A DNA stretch of 64,000 nt from Pythium myriotylum (GCA_023091665.1 JALJCQ010000027.1:62001-126000); one strand, 5' to 3'. Positions 29,565 to 40,260 are shown, numbered from the stretch's first letter. Notes: a model not told the origin generated them from the letters alone. Translations and numbers: made by a program.

Positions 29565-30140
29565 TTAGCAGTGCACGCGGCCCGTGGACTGGCAGTTGGT
29601 CACGGTGAAGAGCGCGCCGTCCGTGCAGTTGCCCGACGCGACGTCGCCACGGTCAACTGGCTCGAACTTGGTGCGCCAGTATCGCACCCACATGCCGTTG
29701 TCTTGGATGCTCTCGTAGCGGTAGCGATCGCGGCCCATTGTCACTTCTTGTTGCACGCGCTCAGCCCCGTAGACAGCGCACGAGCGCGAGTCACTCGCGA
29801 TCCAGCACGCGACTTGCTGGCACTCCTTCCTCTTGCCCTTGATAATTTCCGTGACAATCGGAGCTGCCATGGCGCCAATCTGGAAGGCGAGCATCGTCTC
29901 GGCCACGAGCAGCTGGCGCTGGTGCTCCTCGCTATCAGCGAACTCGTTGTTCTCGAGGTTGTTGAAGTCGAGCGAGCGCGTGGACTCTGCGTCCGAGTAG
30001 CCCGGCTCGTCGACGAACGCGACCGTGGCGTCGGACTCGTACACTTCGGGCTCTTGAGCGAACGGGATTGTCTCATCCGGGGAGACTTCGGCGGCAACAA
30101 TCGCGGCGAGAGCGAGAGCGAGAACAGCGAAGATCTTCAT
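29565..30140 (-). CDS. Small secreted six-cysteine protein (long-pro subgroup)
   Basis: 191 residues. Signal peptide MKIFAVLALALAAIVAAE, acidic pro-like segment (SPDETIPFAQEPEVYE), RQLL tetrapeptide, hydrophobic helix (MLAFQIGAMAAPIVTEII), then the domain ECQQVACWIASDSRSC, NGMWVRYWRTKFEPVDRGD, GNC, VTNCQSTGRVHC. Close to the gene at 31559. No intron. Extracellular; function unknown. Confidence 0.8.
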   Translation of the reverse strand: MKIFAVLALALAAIVAAEVSPDETIPFAQEPEVYESDATVAFVDEPGYSDAESTRSLDFNNLENNEFADSEEHQRQLLVAETMLAFQIGAMAAPIVTEIIKGKRKECQQVACWIASDSRSCAVYGAERVQQEVTMGRDRYRYESIQDNGMWVRYWRTKFEPVDRGDVASGNCTDGALFTVTNCQSTGRVHC

Positions 30141-30172
30141 TCTAATCGAGGTGGGGTGGTTGTTTGAAGCGA

Positions 30173-30188
30173 GGAAATTGCGGAATGA
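30173..30188 (-). promoter_or_regulatory. INR+FPR core promoter
   Basis: Minus strand TCATTCCGCAATTTCC, 33-48 nt before the ATG at 30140; a very close fit to the oomycete INR/FPR. Confidence 0.6.
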
Positions 30189-30190
30189 AA

Positions 30191-30868
30191 TTGAACGTGG
30201 AGACAAGGGGCCATCAAGGATATCCGTTCACCCCTTACCCGTCCACGTGGGGACCTCCTTTGTCGGGCTCACGAGAAGCGCACGTCAAGGTCCCTCTCGT
30301 CTGAACTGTCCGCGAAGCCGGAACAACCTGTCCTTTCCCACAGGGAAGACGATACTGGTAATCGCTGCCCACTCGCGATGAGCAGGTTGCCACTATCAGC
30401 GCCGCGTAAACCTGTGTGGGCGATCGGTCGTTGAATATTGTGCGATTCCAGTCGGCTATCTGGTCCACACGGTCTCAAGGAAGCAATGGACTGTCCAACG
30501 AAGACAGTGAGAAGGCTGATTCTGCCAAGTCTGAAACTCTCTCGTCTGGTTTTAGCATCCCATTCGAGTTCTGCGATTGGCCACTTGGAAAACGAGAGAC
30601 TGTCAAAATGGCTGGAAAATGGCTGTCTCCCACAAAGGATGGCTGTCCTCCGACTCCCTCCGAGACTCCAATCAATAGAGGCGTTCACGAAAACCAGCAG
30701 GCGGTCTGGATTGGAGAGATCAACCACGATTATTCACTGGCGCATCCTTTCCAGTGACGCTCTGAAGACAGTCGATAGAATGGATGACAGAACGCAGGCC
30801 ATTGTGGGACCCATCCACGCCCTGCATGCACTAAGACCATCCTCTAGTCCGTACTCCAACGGAACGAG
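30191..30868. other. Intergenic between divergent secreted-protein genes
   Basis: Shared upstream region of the genes at 29565 (-) and 30910 (+). No further gene recognised. Confidence 0.4.
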
Positions 30869-30883
30869 TCATTCTCCAATTAG
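30869..30883 (+). promoter_or_regulatory. INR+FPR core promoter
   Basis: TCATTCTCCAATTAG, 27-41 nt before the ATG at 30910. Confidence 0.55.
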
Positions 30884-30909
30884 ACTCCAAGCCCTCAGCT
30901 CAGACTACC

Positions 30910-31368
30910 ATGAAGCTTGCCGCTCTCGCCATCTCGACTCTCGCTGCCGTGGCATCGGCGCAAAACGGAAACGAAAACATGAGCTTCCGTGAAGAAGAAT
31001 CCCGCCAACTGAGGACTGGGCTCGACGCAAACGCGGCCGTGTCGATCACGTCGTCGGCGTTGACGATTGCGGATTCAGTGAAAACGCTAGCCAACATGTA
31101 CAAGAAGGACTGCCACCAGCTCGCTTGCTGGATCGCGGCCCCCACGTACGACTGCGCCTGGGCTGGCGCCAACCAAGCACAGAGCGAGCTCATGAAAGGC
31201 CGCAACTCGTTTGCCATCGAAAGTTCGGGGCCTGAGGGTATGTGGGTACGCTACTGGCGCACGCAGTTCACGCCACCGGACCGCGGCGAGGTCGCCCGTG
31301 CCGCCTGCTCGGACGGTAACTCGTTCGTGATGAGCAACTGTCAGCAGACCGGCAAGGTCTACTGCTAA
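30910..31368 (+). CDS. Small secreted six-cysteine protein (short-pro subgroup)
   Basis: 152 residues. Signal peptide MKLAALAISTLAAVASA, RQLR tetrapeptide at about 31-34, a hydrophobic helix, then DCHQLACWIAAPTYDC, GMWVRYWRTQFTPPDRGE, ARAAC, MSNCQQTGKVYC ending on Cys. Most similar to the genes at 33015 and 34189. Secreted; function unknown. Confidence 0.8.
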   Translation: MKLAALAISTLAAVASAQNGNENMSFREEESRQLRTGLDANAAVSITSSALTIADSVKTLANMYKKDCHQLACWIAAPTYDCAWAGANQAQSELMKGRNSFAIESSGPEGMWVRYWRTQFTPPDRGEVARAACSDGNSFVMSNCQQTGKVYC

Positions 31369-31558
31369 GATCTCGGCGTTTCATGGACATGTATAACGAC
31401 GTACAATCGAAACCCAAGTAGCTGTTTTCAAAAGCCATGTGAATCTTTTCTTTTTGTTTTATGCACAACCACGAGGAAGCAGTGGCGGAAACGCAGATAC
31501 GTTTTCGGTTGGAACGAGAGACAATAACTAAGACCTTTTGAGCGGAGACCCGATCGTC

Positions 31559-32122
31559 CTAGCAGACCACGCGGCCCGTGGACTGGCAGTTGGTCACAGC
31601 AAAAAGCGAGCCGTCCGTGCAGTTGCCCGAGGCAATATCCATGCGATCAATGGGCTCGAACTTGGTGCGCCAGTAACGCACCCACATGCCATTGTCTTGG
31701 ATGCTCTCGTAGCGGTAGCGGTCGCGGCCCTGCGTCACCTCGGTCTGCACTCGCTCAGCCACGCTGATGGCGCACGTTCGCGAGTCGGTCGAGATCCAGC
31801 ACGCGACTTGCTGGCACTCTTTCTTCTTGCCCTGGATGATGCTCGTGATGAGCGGCGTGACGGCCGCGGCGACTTGGAAGGCAATCACCGTCTCGGCCAC
31901 GAGCAGCTGGCGAGTGTCTTTCAGATTGTCAAAGTTCATGTTCCGCGTGGCATTGGCGTCCGTGTAGCCTGGCTGGTCCACAAACGGAATGGTAGCGTCT
32001 GGGCCATAGAAGTCGGGCTCCTTGGCGAACGGGATCGTGTCCGAGGGGCCGACTTGAGCCGAGGCTGAGACGGCAGCGATGGCAAACGCGGCGCCGGCGA
32101 GGTGCTTGAGAGTAAATTGCAT
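31559..32122 (-). CDS. Small secreted six-cysteine protein (long-pro subgroup)
   Basis: 187 residues from the ATG at 32122. Signal peptide (FAIAAVSASA), acidic segment SDTIPFAKEPDF, RQLL, hydrophobic helix, ECQQVACWISTDSRTC, YESIQDNGMWVRYWRTKFEP, GNC, VTNCQSTGRVVC. Nearly co-linear with 29565-30140, so a local duplicate; the two are on the same strand with one opposite-strand member between. Confidence 0.8.
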   Translation of the reverse strand: MQFTLKHLAGAAFAIAAVSASAQVGPSDTIPFAKEPDFYGPDATIPFVDQPGYTDANATRNMNFDNLKDTRQLLVAETVIAFQVAAAVTPLITSIIQGKKKECQQVACWISTDSRTCAISVAERVQTEVTQGRDRYRYESIQDNGMWVRYWRTKFEPIDRMDIASGNCTDGSLFAVTNCQSTGRVVC

Positions 32123-32130
32123 GGTGGGGA

Positions 32131-32146
32131 GCGAAATGGGAAATGG
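32131..32146 (-). promoter_or_regulatory. INR+FPR core promoter
   Basis: Minus strand CCATTTCCCATTTCGC, directly upstream of the ATG at 32122. Confidence 0.5.
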
Positions 32147-32977
32147 ATCAAGGCGTGTTGAGTACAGACGACCGACCCTCTGCGCTTTTTGCGCGAAGGT
32201 TGCAGCAATCCAGCTGAGGATGATGCAGTGGACTGAGACGCTCGCGAGGGTGTGGCAATTGAGGGACCATCGCGTGAGCTCGAGCCATGTGGTAAAGGCC
32301 CAGTCCAATAAGATCCCTCATGGATAGATTTTTTTTCCTATGAACAATGGCTTGGAATGGACAGTGCTGTCCATCAGATGGATCGGAAGAAGTTTCAGTG
32401 ACCAGCCCACGACCGTCATCGGTTTCCCCACTTGAAGCCGCGACCAACAAAGATCCACGAATAGGAAGTATGCAGGGTGCGCCGATTTTCTGACGAGCAC
32501 TATTTTAATAGTCCTCGTCATCCATTAACATGGATGATGGATGCTCAGTGTAAGCTGAGGTGAAGACCTTTGGACTCTTGAGTGCGATGGCGGTGCGTCG
32601 AGGTGAATGGATAGCCGCGTTGACCAAACCGGCTTTTGGGAGGACCGAGGCAATCAACGAAACACATCGGCCCAGGTTTTTGCAGATCCTGAGGAAGCAG
32701 ACGCACTATCCACATGAGGGTTCACCCCTTTCAGTCCACGACTTTCTTCTTTTTGATTGCGAGAGTCTCGCCAGATGGAGCGCAAATTACAGCAGACAAC
32801 TGAGACGATGGCTTCCTAGGGACCATTCGGTTCTCCATTCAAGGTGCCACGTCTTCCGATGAAGGGTGGCTCGGGAGCTGGCTGGGTGTGCGTGCCAGTA
32901 GAGGGGGTAATCCAGACACGAGTCCTTCGAGCAACACAACTGCCGTCTCCCGCCAACAGCCTGTTGAGATTGGCAGA
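32147..32977. other. Intergenic, nothing recognised
   Basis: Divergent upstream region of the genes at 31559 (-) and 33015 (+). No coding or repeat feature supported. Confidence 0.4.
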
Positions 32978-32991
32978 CCATTCTGCAACTT
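32978..32991 (+). promoter_or_regulatory. INR+FPR core promoter
   Basis: CCATTCTGCAACTT, 24-37 nt before the ATG at 33015. Confidence 0.5.
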
Positions 32992-33014
32992 GAGCAGTTC
33001 CACGGACACGATCA

Positions 33015-33494
33015 ATGAAGCTTTCTCTTCCTCTCGCCACGCTCTCGGCCTTCGCCGCCATTAAGACTGCCGCTGCGCTGGAAGCCTCGCCCAACCGCGT
33101 TCCTCACTTTGTCGAAGAGCCGCGTGAGCTGACTGCCGACGCCGGTATCACGGTAGGCGATGCCGGCAGCATCATCACCTCGAGCTTCACGATCGCCAAC
33201 GCCATCATCCCACTCATCGGCGCCAACAAGAAGGAATGCCACCAGCTTGCCTGCTGGATCGGCACGCCGTCCGAGTTCTGTGGTTGGGCAGGCGCCAACG
33301 AAGCCCAGCGCGAGCTCATCAAGAGCCGCAACTCGTTCGCCATCGAGAGTTCGGGCCCTGAGGGGATATGGGTGCGCTACTGGCGCACGAAGTTCTCGCC
33401 GCCAGATCGTGGTGAGATCGCCAAGGGCAACTGCACGGACGGCAGCTCGTTCTCGGTGAGCAACTGCCAGCAGACCGGTACCGTGCACTGCTGA
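33015..33494 (+). CDS. Small secreted six-cysteine protein (short-pro subgroup)
   Basis: 159 residues. Signal peptide MKLSLPLATLSAFAAIKTAAA, EPREL motif, helix, ECHQLACWIGTPSEFC, GIWVRYWRTKFSPPDRGE, KGNC, VSNCQQTGTVHC ending on Cys. Shares NSFAIESSGPEG with 30910-31368. Secreted; function unknown. Confidence 0.8.
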   Translation: MKLSLPLATLSAFAAIKTAAALEASPNRVPHFVEEPRELTADAGITVGDAGSIITSSFTIANAIIPLIGANKKECHQLACWIGTPSEFCGWAGANEAQRELIKSRNSFAIESSGPEGIWVRYWRTKFSPPDRGEIAKGNCTDGSSFSVSNCQQTGTVHC

Positions 33495-34149
33495 GCCAAC
33501 CAAGATCAGTCGACTCGTACTAGCGCAAGTTGTTCTTCCCTCTTATTCATGAATGGCGTTTAAAATGCGATCTGGGTACCTCCCTGACCTCATGGTGATC
33601 TAGCTGGTGTGAGGTTGAGCCGAAAATGAAGTCGAGTGTTCGAGACGAGTTCTGAAATGACTCTCGAAACTACTAGTAGACGTATTATAGTAGTGGACAA
33701 GCTCTGAAGGAGAGGCTGGTAAGTACAGAGTCCTCGAAGGATAATCAGCTTGAACGTGATGATGGTCCTTGTCGAAGATCGACCACTCGCTCCGGGTGCT
33801 GGCCGTCATCAACCGCGAAATTGGGCGGAGCAATCCAGTTTACGCGCACAGTCTCCGATATCCAGTGGGATAGCCTTCCCAACTGGCCTCCAAAGATGTA
33901 GACGATCTCTGCGATTGCGATGGGATGGGTTGAGGCATCGCTGAATTGGGCGCAGTCGTTGCCGATCTTGAGTCAGTCTCCCGGACCAGTCTTGCGCAAC
34001 AGATACCACTCCATGTGAGGTAATCGATTCAGTCAGAGCAGTCGGCTCACATAAAATCGGCTTCTCCACACACGAAGAGGATAAATCCGGCCGCCAAGAG
34101 CACAGGTAGATCCCTGTCCGCCGACCCTGGCTGTATCGTCACGACTTGG
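33495..34149. other. Intergenic, nothing recognised
   Basis: No supported gene or repeat. Confidence 0.4.
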
Positions 34150-34166
34150 TCCCATTCTTTGATCCG
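34150..34166 (+). promoter_or_regulatory. INR-type core promoter
   Basis: TCCCATTCTTTGATCCG, 23-39 nt before the ATG at 34189; the initiator half fits better than the FPR half. Confidence 0.4.
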
Positions 34167-34188
34167 AGTCGCTCCACCACCGCAAATC

Positions 34189-34653
34189 ATGAAGCGCTTA
34201 TTGCTATCGACTATCGCAACATTGACGGTCGTCTCCGGTCTTGACGACTCGCGATACCAACTCCAACAGTTCGTGGAAGAGCCACGTCAGCTTCGCGGAG
34301 GCTCCAGCGTTACTAGCGGCCAAGTTGCTGATGTCGCCACCGCAAGCTTTTCGATCGTCCAGGCCTTCGCCTCTCTCTTTGCTAACAAGAAGAAATGCCA
34401 CCAGCTCGCTTGTTGGATCGGCACGCCGACCGAGGCATGCGGCATGGCCGGCGCGAACCAAGCCCAGCGCGAGCTCATGAGAGGCCGCAACTCGTTTGCC
34501 GTCGAGAGCCAAGGCCCCCAGGGAATGTGGGTGCGGTACTGGCGTACAAGGTTCTCACCGCCAGATCGCGGCGACATTGCCAAGGGCAACTGCACGGACG
34601 GCAACTCATTTGTAGTGACCAATTGTCAGCAAACCGGCAAGGTTCACTGCTGA
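34189..34653 (+). CDS. Small secreted six-cysteine protein (short-pro subgroup)
   Basis: 154 residues. Signal peptide MKRLLLSTIATLTVVSG, EEPRQLR motif, helix, KCHQLACWIGTPTEAC, GMWVRYWRTRFSPPDRGD, KGNC, VTNCQQTGKVHC. The LTR retrotransposon at 34886 begins about 230 nt downstream. Secreted; function unknown. Confidence 0.8.
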   Translation: MKRLLLSTIATLTVVSGLDDSRYQLQQFVEEPRQLRGGSSVTSGQVADVATASFSIVQAFASLFANKKKCHQLACWIGTPTEACGMAGANQAQRELMRGRNSFAVESQGPQGMWVRYWRTRFSPPDRGDIAKGNCTDGNSFVVTNCQQTGKVHC

Positions 34654-34880
34654 GCGACTGCAGTGAAGCCATGTACGGGTAGAGCGATGGCGAGTCTAGC
34701 ACGAATAGTCTTTAACGTCCAGAATTAGTCGATCTCAGTTCAACATTTATGTGTCCAACAGCCTCCGCCTTCAAAGAAAACAGAAGTAGTTAATTAAAAG
34801 TGACCCAGAATAGACAACTCAACGTCAGGCGATTACCTCACACAACGTTCTAGTTCCTCGGTCAACACTCGAAGTAGGTC

Positions 34881-34885
34881 TGGCC
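34881..34885. repeat. TGGCC target-site duplication, left
   Basis: TGGCC directly before the 5' LTR; repeated at 40612-40616 directly after the 3' LTR. Confidence 0.8.
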
Positions 34886-35241
34886 TGTAAGGACTCCAGA
34901 TCAGCTTGAACTTCTCCGTCTCCGAGATGTCGTCGCTCTCTTCACAGATTCATTTTGCATCGGCGATGCATGTTCAACCTGGCAGCCATCAACTCCCGCA
35001 GGCAACGATGGACGCCAAGATTCTCTTTGCCCCCCAGGAACCCCGACGGGTTCATTGCACAATTGTATATCGAAAAGGATTCACATTGCGAGAAGGTTTT
35101 TTCGTAGCTTTTTCCGAGCTCGCAAAACTAACACAATACACACACACTTCCTCTTCTACCTTCTCCGGCTCAAGTTCCTCCACAAGTCTCCGTTCTTCAC
35201 CCGCTGCCACTAGTGACACTGGTGTGCACACAGTCGTCACA
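34886..35241 (+). repeat. 5' LTR
   Basis: 356 nt starting TGTAAGGACTCC and ending GTCGTCACA. Confidence 0.9.
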
Positions 35242-35243
35242 TT

Positions 35244-35260
35244 TGGTAGCACTTGTTCGT
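35244..35260 (+). other. Putative tRNA primer-binding site
   Basis: TGGTAGCACTTGTTCG starts 2 nt after the 5' LTR. It begins with TGG, the complement of the CCA tRNA end; the initial TGGTAGC is compatible with initiator-Met-type primers. Confidence 0.4.
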
Positions 35261-35452
35261 CGAGTTAGTGTGGTCCACACTGAAGTTGGTCAAGACCAGG
35301 AAGGGTTCCCCGGTTTATCCTGTTGAGGCTAGGCCAGCCTAGCAAACTAAGTTCTCTCAAGTCAGTACTCTCTCGTCGTCCGTCAAGAAGCTTCTCGGTG
35401 CCGTGCCGTCGTGCCCACCGCCAGAGTGTCTCGGTGAACTCTGAGTGTGATC

Positions 35453-38400
35453 ATGGACGAAGATACTACTGCGAGTCTGCTCGCGAACATTGCTGCAGTA
35501 TTGCAGCAGCAACAGGAGCTTATGCAAGTCCTCGCTGCGAGACCACCACCCGAACGCCGCGTCGAAGGAATCTCGATGCCGACGTACAGTGGGGCATTGG
35601 GAGAAAGCCTCGAGCTTTTCCTTGATCAAGCGCGCCTGTTCTTTGAGGCCAAGAACATTGACTTCTCGCATCCCGACAATGCTAGGCGAGTGCTAGCCAT
35701 GATGGTTTCTAACCTGAAAGGGCAAGCCGCGGCATGGTATATCACGCAGCAAGGAAACATCAACAATATTGACGAGCTCGCCGATGCGCTACGTCTGGAA
35801 TTCATTCCAGCTGATCTGCAAGAACGCCTGCGTGATGCGCTGTATCAACTCAAGCAGCGTGAGCTGTCCGATCTGGCTGATCACGTCACCCGGTATCGCC
35901 AACTCATCAGTCGGGTCACTGACATGAGTGAATTGGACAAGATTACGCTGTTTACGCGTGGTCTAGTCGGCCCTACCCGCGCTGAGGTGGTCTACCGCCG
36001 CTGCAAGACTGTCCACGCCGCAATCAGTGTGGCTATGGAGTACGAGCGGTCGCATCCCCACATCGCTCAGCCTCAAAGAACAGCCGCCCGCGAGGTGCCA
36101 GGCCCGACCCGACGTGTTCCTCCCGCAGACGCTTCCCCGCCGGCTGCGGAACCGATGGAGATCGGTCAGACCAGATTCTTGTCCCGCGACGAGTGTCGAC
36201 GTCGGAACTTGTGCTTTCTTTGCAAACTGCCAGGACATCAGATGGCTCGATGCCCTCGCAGGAGCAGCCGCCGCGACAATCGTCCGCTTCGCCAGCGCCC
36301 GCCTCAACGCCAACGGTTCAATCTGATTCGAGAAATTGAAATTCCGCCCAATGAACACCGCGTGATTGAAGTGTTTGATCGAATGACAATTAACGCTGTC
36401 AGTATGTCGGGGGAAGCCAGAGAACATTCGCTGATACGCAAGGCTGGTGAACTAAATCGACAAGCAGTGACCATTCTCTTCGATAGTGGCGCCAACCATA
36501 ACGTCATACGCCAAGGTCTGGCGCCGCACATCGTGCGCACCAAGCGTGTGCTCGCCGAACGCTTCGACGGTTCAACTACCCCGGTCCAAGAGATCAAGGA
36601 GGTGATGGCGGACGTCTACTTTGATGGTTATGCTTGCAAGAACGTCGTGTTCTCTGAATGGGATTTGCCCACCACTCACGACATTATCCTCGGTATACCA
36701 TGGTTCACGCGGTTCAACCCGCAAGTGGATTGGCAGACTCGCAACATTTTACTTGACGCCAGCTATTTGACGTTGGGTTATATGTGCGAAAAAGATCTCG
36801 AGTTTATGGCGAATATTCCGGAAGAAATTCTGCAACAATGTTGGGAGCCATGGATGGATGACTGGAACGCAGGAGATGACCCAATCATGGCCGAGGACGA
36901 GGCCCTACTACAGGAGTTCGAGTACGATGGCATGTCAGCCCCAGGGACTCAACTCCGCGCCGATGTCGAGGCACTAGCGCAATCTCTACAGGCTTTTGAG
37001 CTCGCGCCGGCAAGGTCAACTCACCTTCATGTTGCGACTATCCGCGAGCAGGAGGTGCCTTCGTTTCTGACTACGCTTATGGATGAGTTCTCAGATTGCT
37101 TTCCGGCCCAACTGCCTGACCGTTTGCCGAAGAAACGGTCTATTCAGTTTGAATTGCAACTGAAGTCCGATGCCAAACCAAGCAGTCGTGCGCCGTTCCG
37201 GTTGTCAAGGACGGAACAGGATGCGGCGAAATTGTTTGTGGATGAACTACTGAAAAAGGGTTGGATCGAGTTATCGGATTCACCATGGGTATCTAACCTG
37301 TTCGCTGTACCTAAGAAGGACCCTGTGACTGGTACGGCAATGTCCCGATCCGACTGGATTCGATCGGGCAACAGTAATCTGCCTGTTCGATGGGTCGTCG
37401 ACTATCGCTATATCAACTCCCAGACGGAGATACCTAAGATCCCGCTACCACGAATTGATGAACTATTTGACCGGATGGTGGGGTGCTCCCTGTTCTCGAC
37501 GATTGACCTTGCGCAAGGATATCATCAGATGCGGGTGGAGCCTGCATCGCGGAAGTTCACAGCCTTTCGCACCGATCAGGAACCTTACCAGTGGTGTGTT
37601 GCACCCATGGGTCTCAGTGGGATGCCAGGGGTGTGGTCTCGTCTCATGCGCCTCCTCTTTGGCAAGTTCCCATTTGTCGTGGTGTATCTAGACGATCTGT
37701 GTGTATTTTCACGCTCTGAGGCGGAACACGTGGCTCATCTTCGCTCGGTGTTTGAGGTTCTACGACCCGAAGAATTGTATGGAAGATTGAGCAAGTGCGC
37801 CTTTGGGAGGAGCTCGGTAGATTTTTTGGGTCACACGGTCTCTAAGGACGGTCTTCAGGTTGACAAGAAAAAGACTCTCGCGATAGCGCGTATTCTTCCT
37901 CCTAAGAACGTCAAGCAGCTCCAGAGTTTCCTGGGGTTGACAGGATACTATCGACGCTTTATTTACGATTATGCTACCATAGTATTGCCGCTTAGTCATC
38001 TGATTCGGCTCAAGGCAAGCTGGACGTGGGGTGAGGAGCAACAACGGGCCTTCAGGACGCTCAAAGTTGCGCTCCAGCAAGCGCCAATTCTACGACTGCC
38101 CGACTTTGATCTCAGATTTGTCGTGACAACAGATGCATCAGGCCTCTGTGTCGGCGGTGTCCTGTCGCAAGCTGCAGAAGATGTGCTGCCTGATCGGCCA
38201 GTTGCGTTTTTCTCGAAGAAGCTGAGTGATTCGGAACGCAACTGGCCGACGCACGAAAAAGAACTCTACGCGATCAAGCTGGCTCTTTCTAAATGGCGCC
38301 ACTACCTACATGGGCGTGAATTTGATGTTTTCACGGACAATGCGGCCTGTAAATGGTTCATGTCCCATCCGGCTCTTTCTGGCAAGATGGCACGGTGGCT

Positions 38401-38671
38401 CGAGTACTTCTCACACTTTACATTCGTGCTTCATCACATCAAGGGAACCTCGAATGTGGTCGCCGACGCGCTCAGCAGGTTGCCGGGTACTCCGGAGAGC
38501 GTTGAAGTGCATCACGTCACGCTCCATCACTGCACAGATCAGTGCGCGCGCCTCACCTCAGCTGCGGCCTACCACCGCACGGCGCGCAGCGACCTCATCG
38601 GCCTCGACACACGCGATCTCAATCTACTCCTCGACGAAGATTTTCGGGGGGGGAAGGAAGTGCTGCAGTGA
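35453..38671 (+). CDS. Gag-Pol polyprotein, N-terminal part (Gag, PR, RT, RNase H)
   Basis: About 1072 residues from the ATG at 35453. Gag-like helical region (about 30-200), CCHC knuckle CFLCKLPGHQMARC (near 255), aspartic protease FDSGANHNVI (near 345), reverse transcriptase with VVYLDDLCVFS (YLDD, near 745), RNase H with TTDASGLCVGGVL and FTDNAACKWF. The frame stops at 38669-38671, just past an 8-G run (38646-38653). The integrase continues in the -1 frame from that run. Confidence 0.88.
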   Translation: MDEDTTASLLANIAAVLQQQQELMQVLAARPPPERRVEGISMPTYSGALGESLELFLDQARLFFEAKNIDFSHPDNARRVLAMMVSNLKGQAAAWYITQQGNINNIDELADALRLEFIPADLQERLRDALYQLKQRELSDLADHVTRYRQLISRVTDMSELDKITLFTRGLVGPTRAEVVYRRCKTVHAAISVAMEYERSHPHIAQPQRTAAREVPGPTRRVPPADASPPAAEPMEIGQTRFLSRDECRRRNLCFLCKLPGHQMARCPRRSSRRDNRPLRQRPPQRQRFNLIREIEIPPNEHRVIEVFDRMTINAVSMSGEAREHSLIRKAGELNRQAVTILFDSGANHNVIRQGLAPHIVRTKRVLAERFDGSTTPVQEIKEVMADVYFDGYACKNVVFSEWDLPTTHDIILGIPWFTRFNPQVDWQTRNILLDASYLTLGYMCEKDLEFMANIPEEILQQCWEPWMDDWNAGDDPIMAEDEALLQEFEYDGMSAPGTQLRADVEALAQSLQAFELAPARSTHLHVATIREQEVPSFLTTLMDEFSDCFPAQLPDRLPKKRSIQFELQLKSDAKPSSRAPFRLSRTEQDAAKLFVDELLKKGWIELSDSPWVSNLFAVPKKDPVTGTAMSRSDWIRSGNSNLPVRWVVDYRYINSQTEIPKIPLPRIDELFDRMVGCSLFSTIDLAQGYHQMRVEPASRKFTAFRTDQEPYQWCVAPMGLSGMPGVWSRLMRLLFGKFPFVVVYLDDLCVFSRSEAEHVAHLRSVFEVLRPEELYGRLSKCAFGRSSVDFLGHTVSKDGLQVDKKKTLAIARILPPKNVKQLQSFLGLTGYYRRFIYDYATIVLPLSHLIRLKASWTWGEEQQRAFRTLKVALQQAPILRLPDFDLRFVVTTDASGLCVGGVLSQAAEDVLPDRPVAFFSKKLSDSERNWPTHEKELYAIKLALSKWRHYLHGREFDVFTDNAACKWFMSHPALSGKMARWLEYFSHFTFVLHHIKGTSNVVADALSRLPGTPESVEVHHVTLHHCTDQCARLTSAAAYHRTARSDLIGLDTRDLNLLLDEDFRGGKEVLQ

Positions 38672-40260
38672 TCGGGGTGAAGCAAGTGGTACACAAGATG
38701 CACGCTGCACAAGTTGCTCTATCAAGTGTTCTCATCGACTCAACTACGAAGGCTGATTTTACTCGAGCCTATGCGGCTGATCCCCTCTATGCGCCGCTGT
38801 TTAGAAAATCTCGTCGAGTCGAGGAGGTGAAGAATGGTGATGGCTCTTTCAAGCGACTGGCTGATGGCCTTATATATATTGTCGGTGAAAATGCAGTCCA
38901 GCGCTTGTGTATCCCCAGCGACGAAAGGCTCCGAACCAAGTTGCTCGCCGAGTATCACGACGGCCCTACCGCAGCTCACCCCGGCACGCGCCGTACGTAT
39001 CTGAAACTGAGTCTATGGTACAACTGGCCGGGTATGTTGGATGACGTCAAGCTGTATGTCAAGAGCTGCGCGACATGCGCCCGGTTCAAGACAAGCAGTA
39101 TGAAGAAGAATGGGTCTCTGATGCCACTTCCCGTGCCTTCGGAATGTTGGGAAATGGTAAGTCTCGATTTTGTGACGGGACTCCCAGTGTCCTCCGGCTA
39201 TGATGCGATTATGACGTGTGTGGACCGGCTCAGTAAGCGCCCCAAGTACGCGCCAACTCACACAACCGCAAGCGCGGTGGAGACGGCTAAGATTTTCTTC
39301 GACACGGTCGTCCGTCATCATGGGCTTCCGCGATCAATTGTTAGTGATCGGGACAGTAAGTTTACGAGTGACTTCTGGGCGGAGCTCATGCGACTGATGG
39401 GTGTGAAGTTGAACATGACTACTTCGTATCGAGCGCAAGCCGACGGTCAAGCCGAGCGTCAGAACCGCGTACTGGAAGACGCGCTCCGCTGTATGGTGTC
39501 CATTCACGGTACCAACTGGTCTGGTCTTATCGGGACCATTGAATTTGCCCACGCGACGCTGGTGAACAGTTCCACGCGTTTGACGCCGTTTCAGGTAGAC
39601 ACGGGTCGAATCCCTCGTTCCCCAATCGAAACAGCCGAGTCACGCAACCAATGTGCAGCTAACTTTGCAGAAGAGCGACGGTTAATCGTTGAACAGGCCC
39701 AAATCAACCTTATCAAGGCACAGGAACGAATGAAACAGTACTACGATCGGTCGCGGTCGAAGGTGAAGTTTTCTCCCGGTGATATGGTCTACGTCAGTAC
39801 CCGCAACCTGCCTCTTGCTCACGCTGCAAAAGGCACTCAGATTGACCACGAGAAACTATCCGCCAGATTCATCGGTCCGTTCAAGACCACACGGATGGTC
39901 AACGCCAACGTTGCCCGACTCAACCTACCGGCATCAATGAGGCGACTTCACAACTCTTTTAATGTGGACGTCCTCCGCCACGCGCTCGACTGTCCAGACT
40001 CATTTATGGGAAGGCCACTTCCAAAGGTATCGCCTATCCATTTTGCCGCCGACGCCGCTCCGGATCTTCACGTGATAGAAGCTCTGCTGAAGCGTCGCCA
40101 GTTCAATCGTCAGAGTGAGTATCTCGTGAAGTGGCAAGGTCTCCCCGATTCTGAGAGCTCGTGGGAGCGAGAGAAAGATATCAAGCACGTCGCGCACTGG
40201 AAGTCTCTTCTTGCTGACCTTCGCGAGCGTCAGCGCCAAGTCTGTCCGGGGAGGATGTAA
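38654..40260 (+). CDS. Pol, C-terminal part (integrase and chromodomain), -1 frame
   Basis: Continues from the G run in the -1 frame. Zinc-binding HHCC region (YHDGPTAAHPGTRRTYL, CATC), integrase core with DDE residues in LDFVTGLPVS, IVSDRDSKFTSDFW and QADGQAERQNRVLED, then a chromodomain (IEALLKRRQFNRQSEYLVKW). The stop TAA at 40258-40260 lies inside the first bases of the 3' LTR. Integrase is separated from RT by the frameshift only, so a homopolymer indel is the simplest cause. Confidence 0.85.

Noticed and set aside
29565..34653. Calling the secreted family canonical RxLR-dEER effectors
   Set aside because: The R-[QE]-L-x motif is imperfect in most members, there is no dEER, and the cysteine domain is unlike the WY fold.
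38640..38671. Programmed frameshift site in the retrotransposon
   Set aside because: Position between RNase H and integrase and a bare G run favour a homopolymer indel; kept only as a low-interest possibility.
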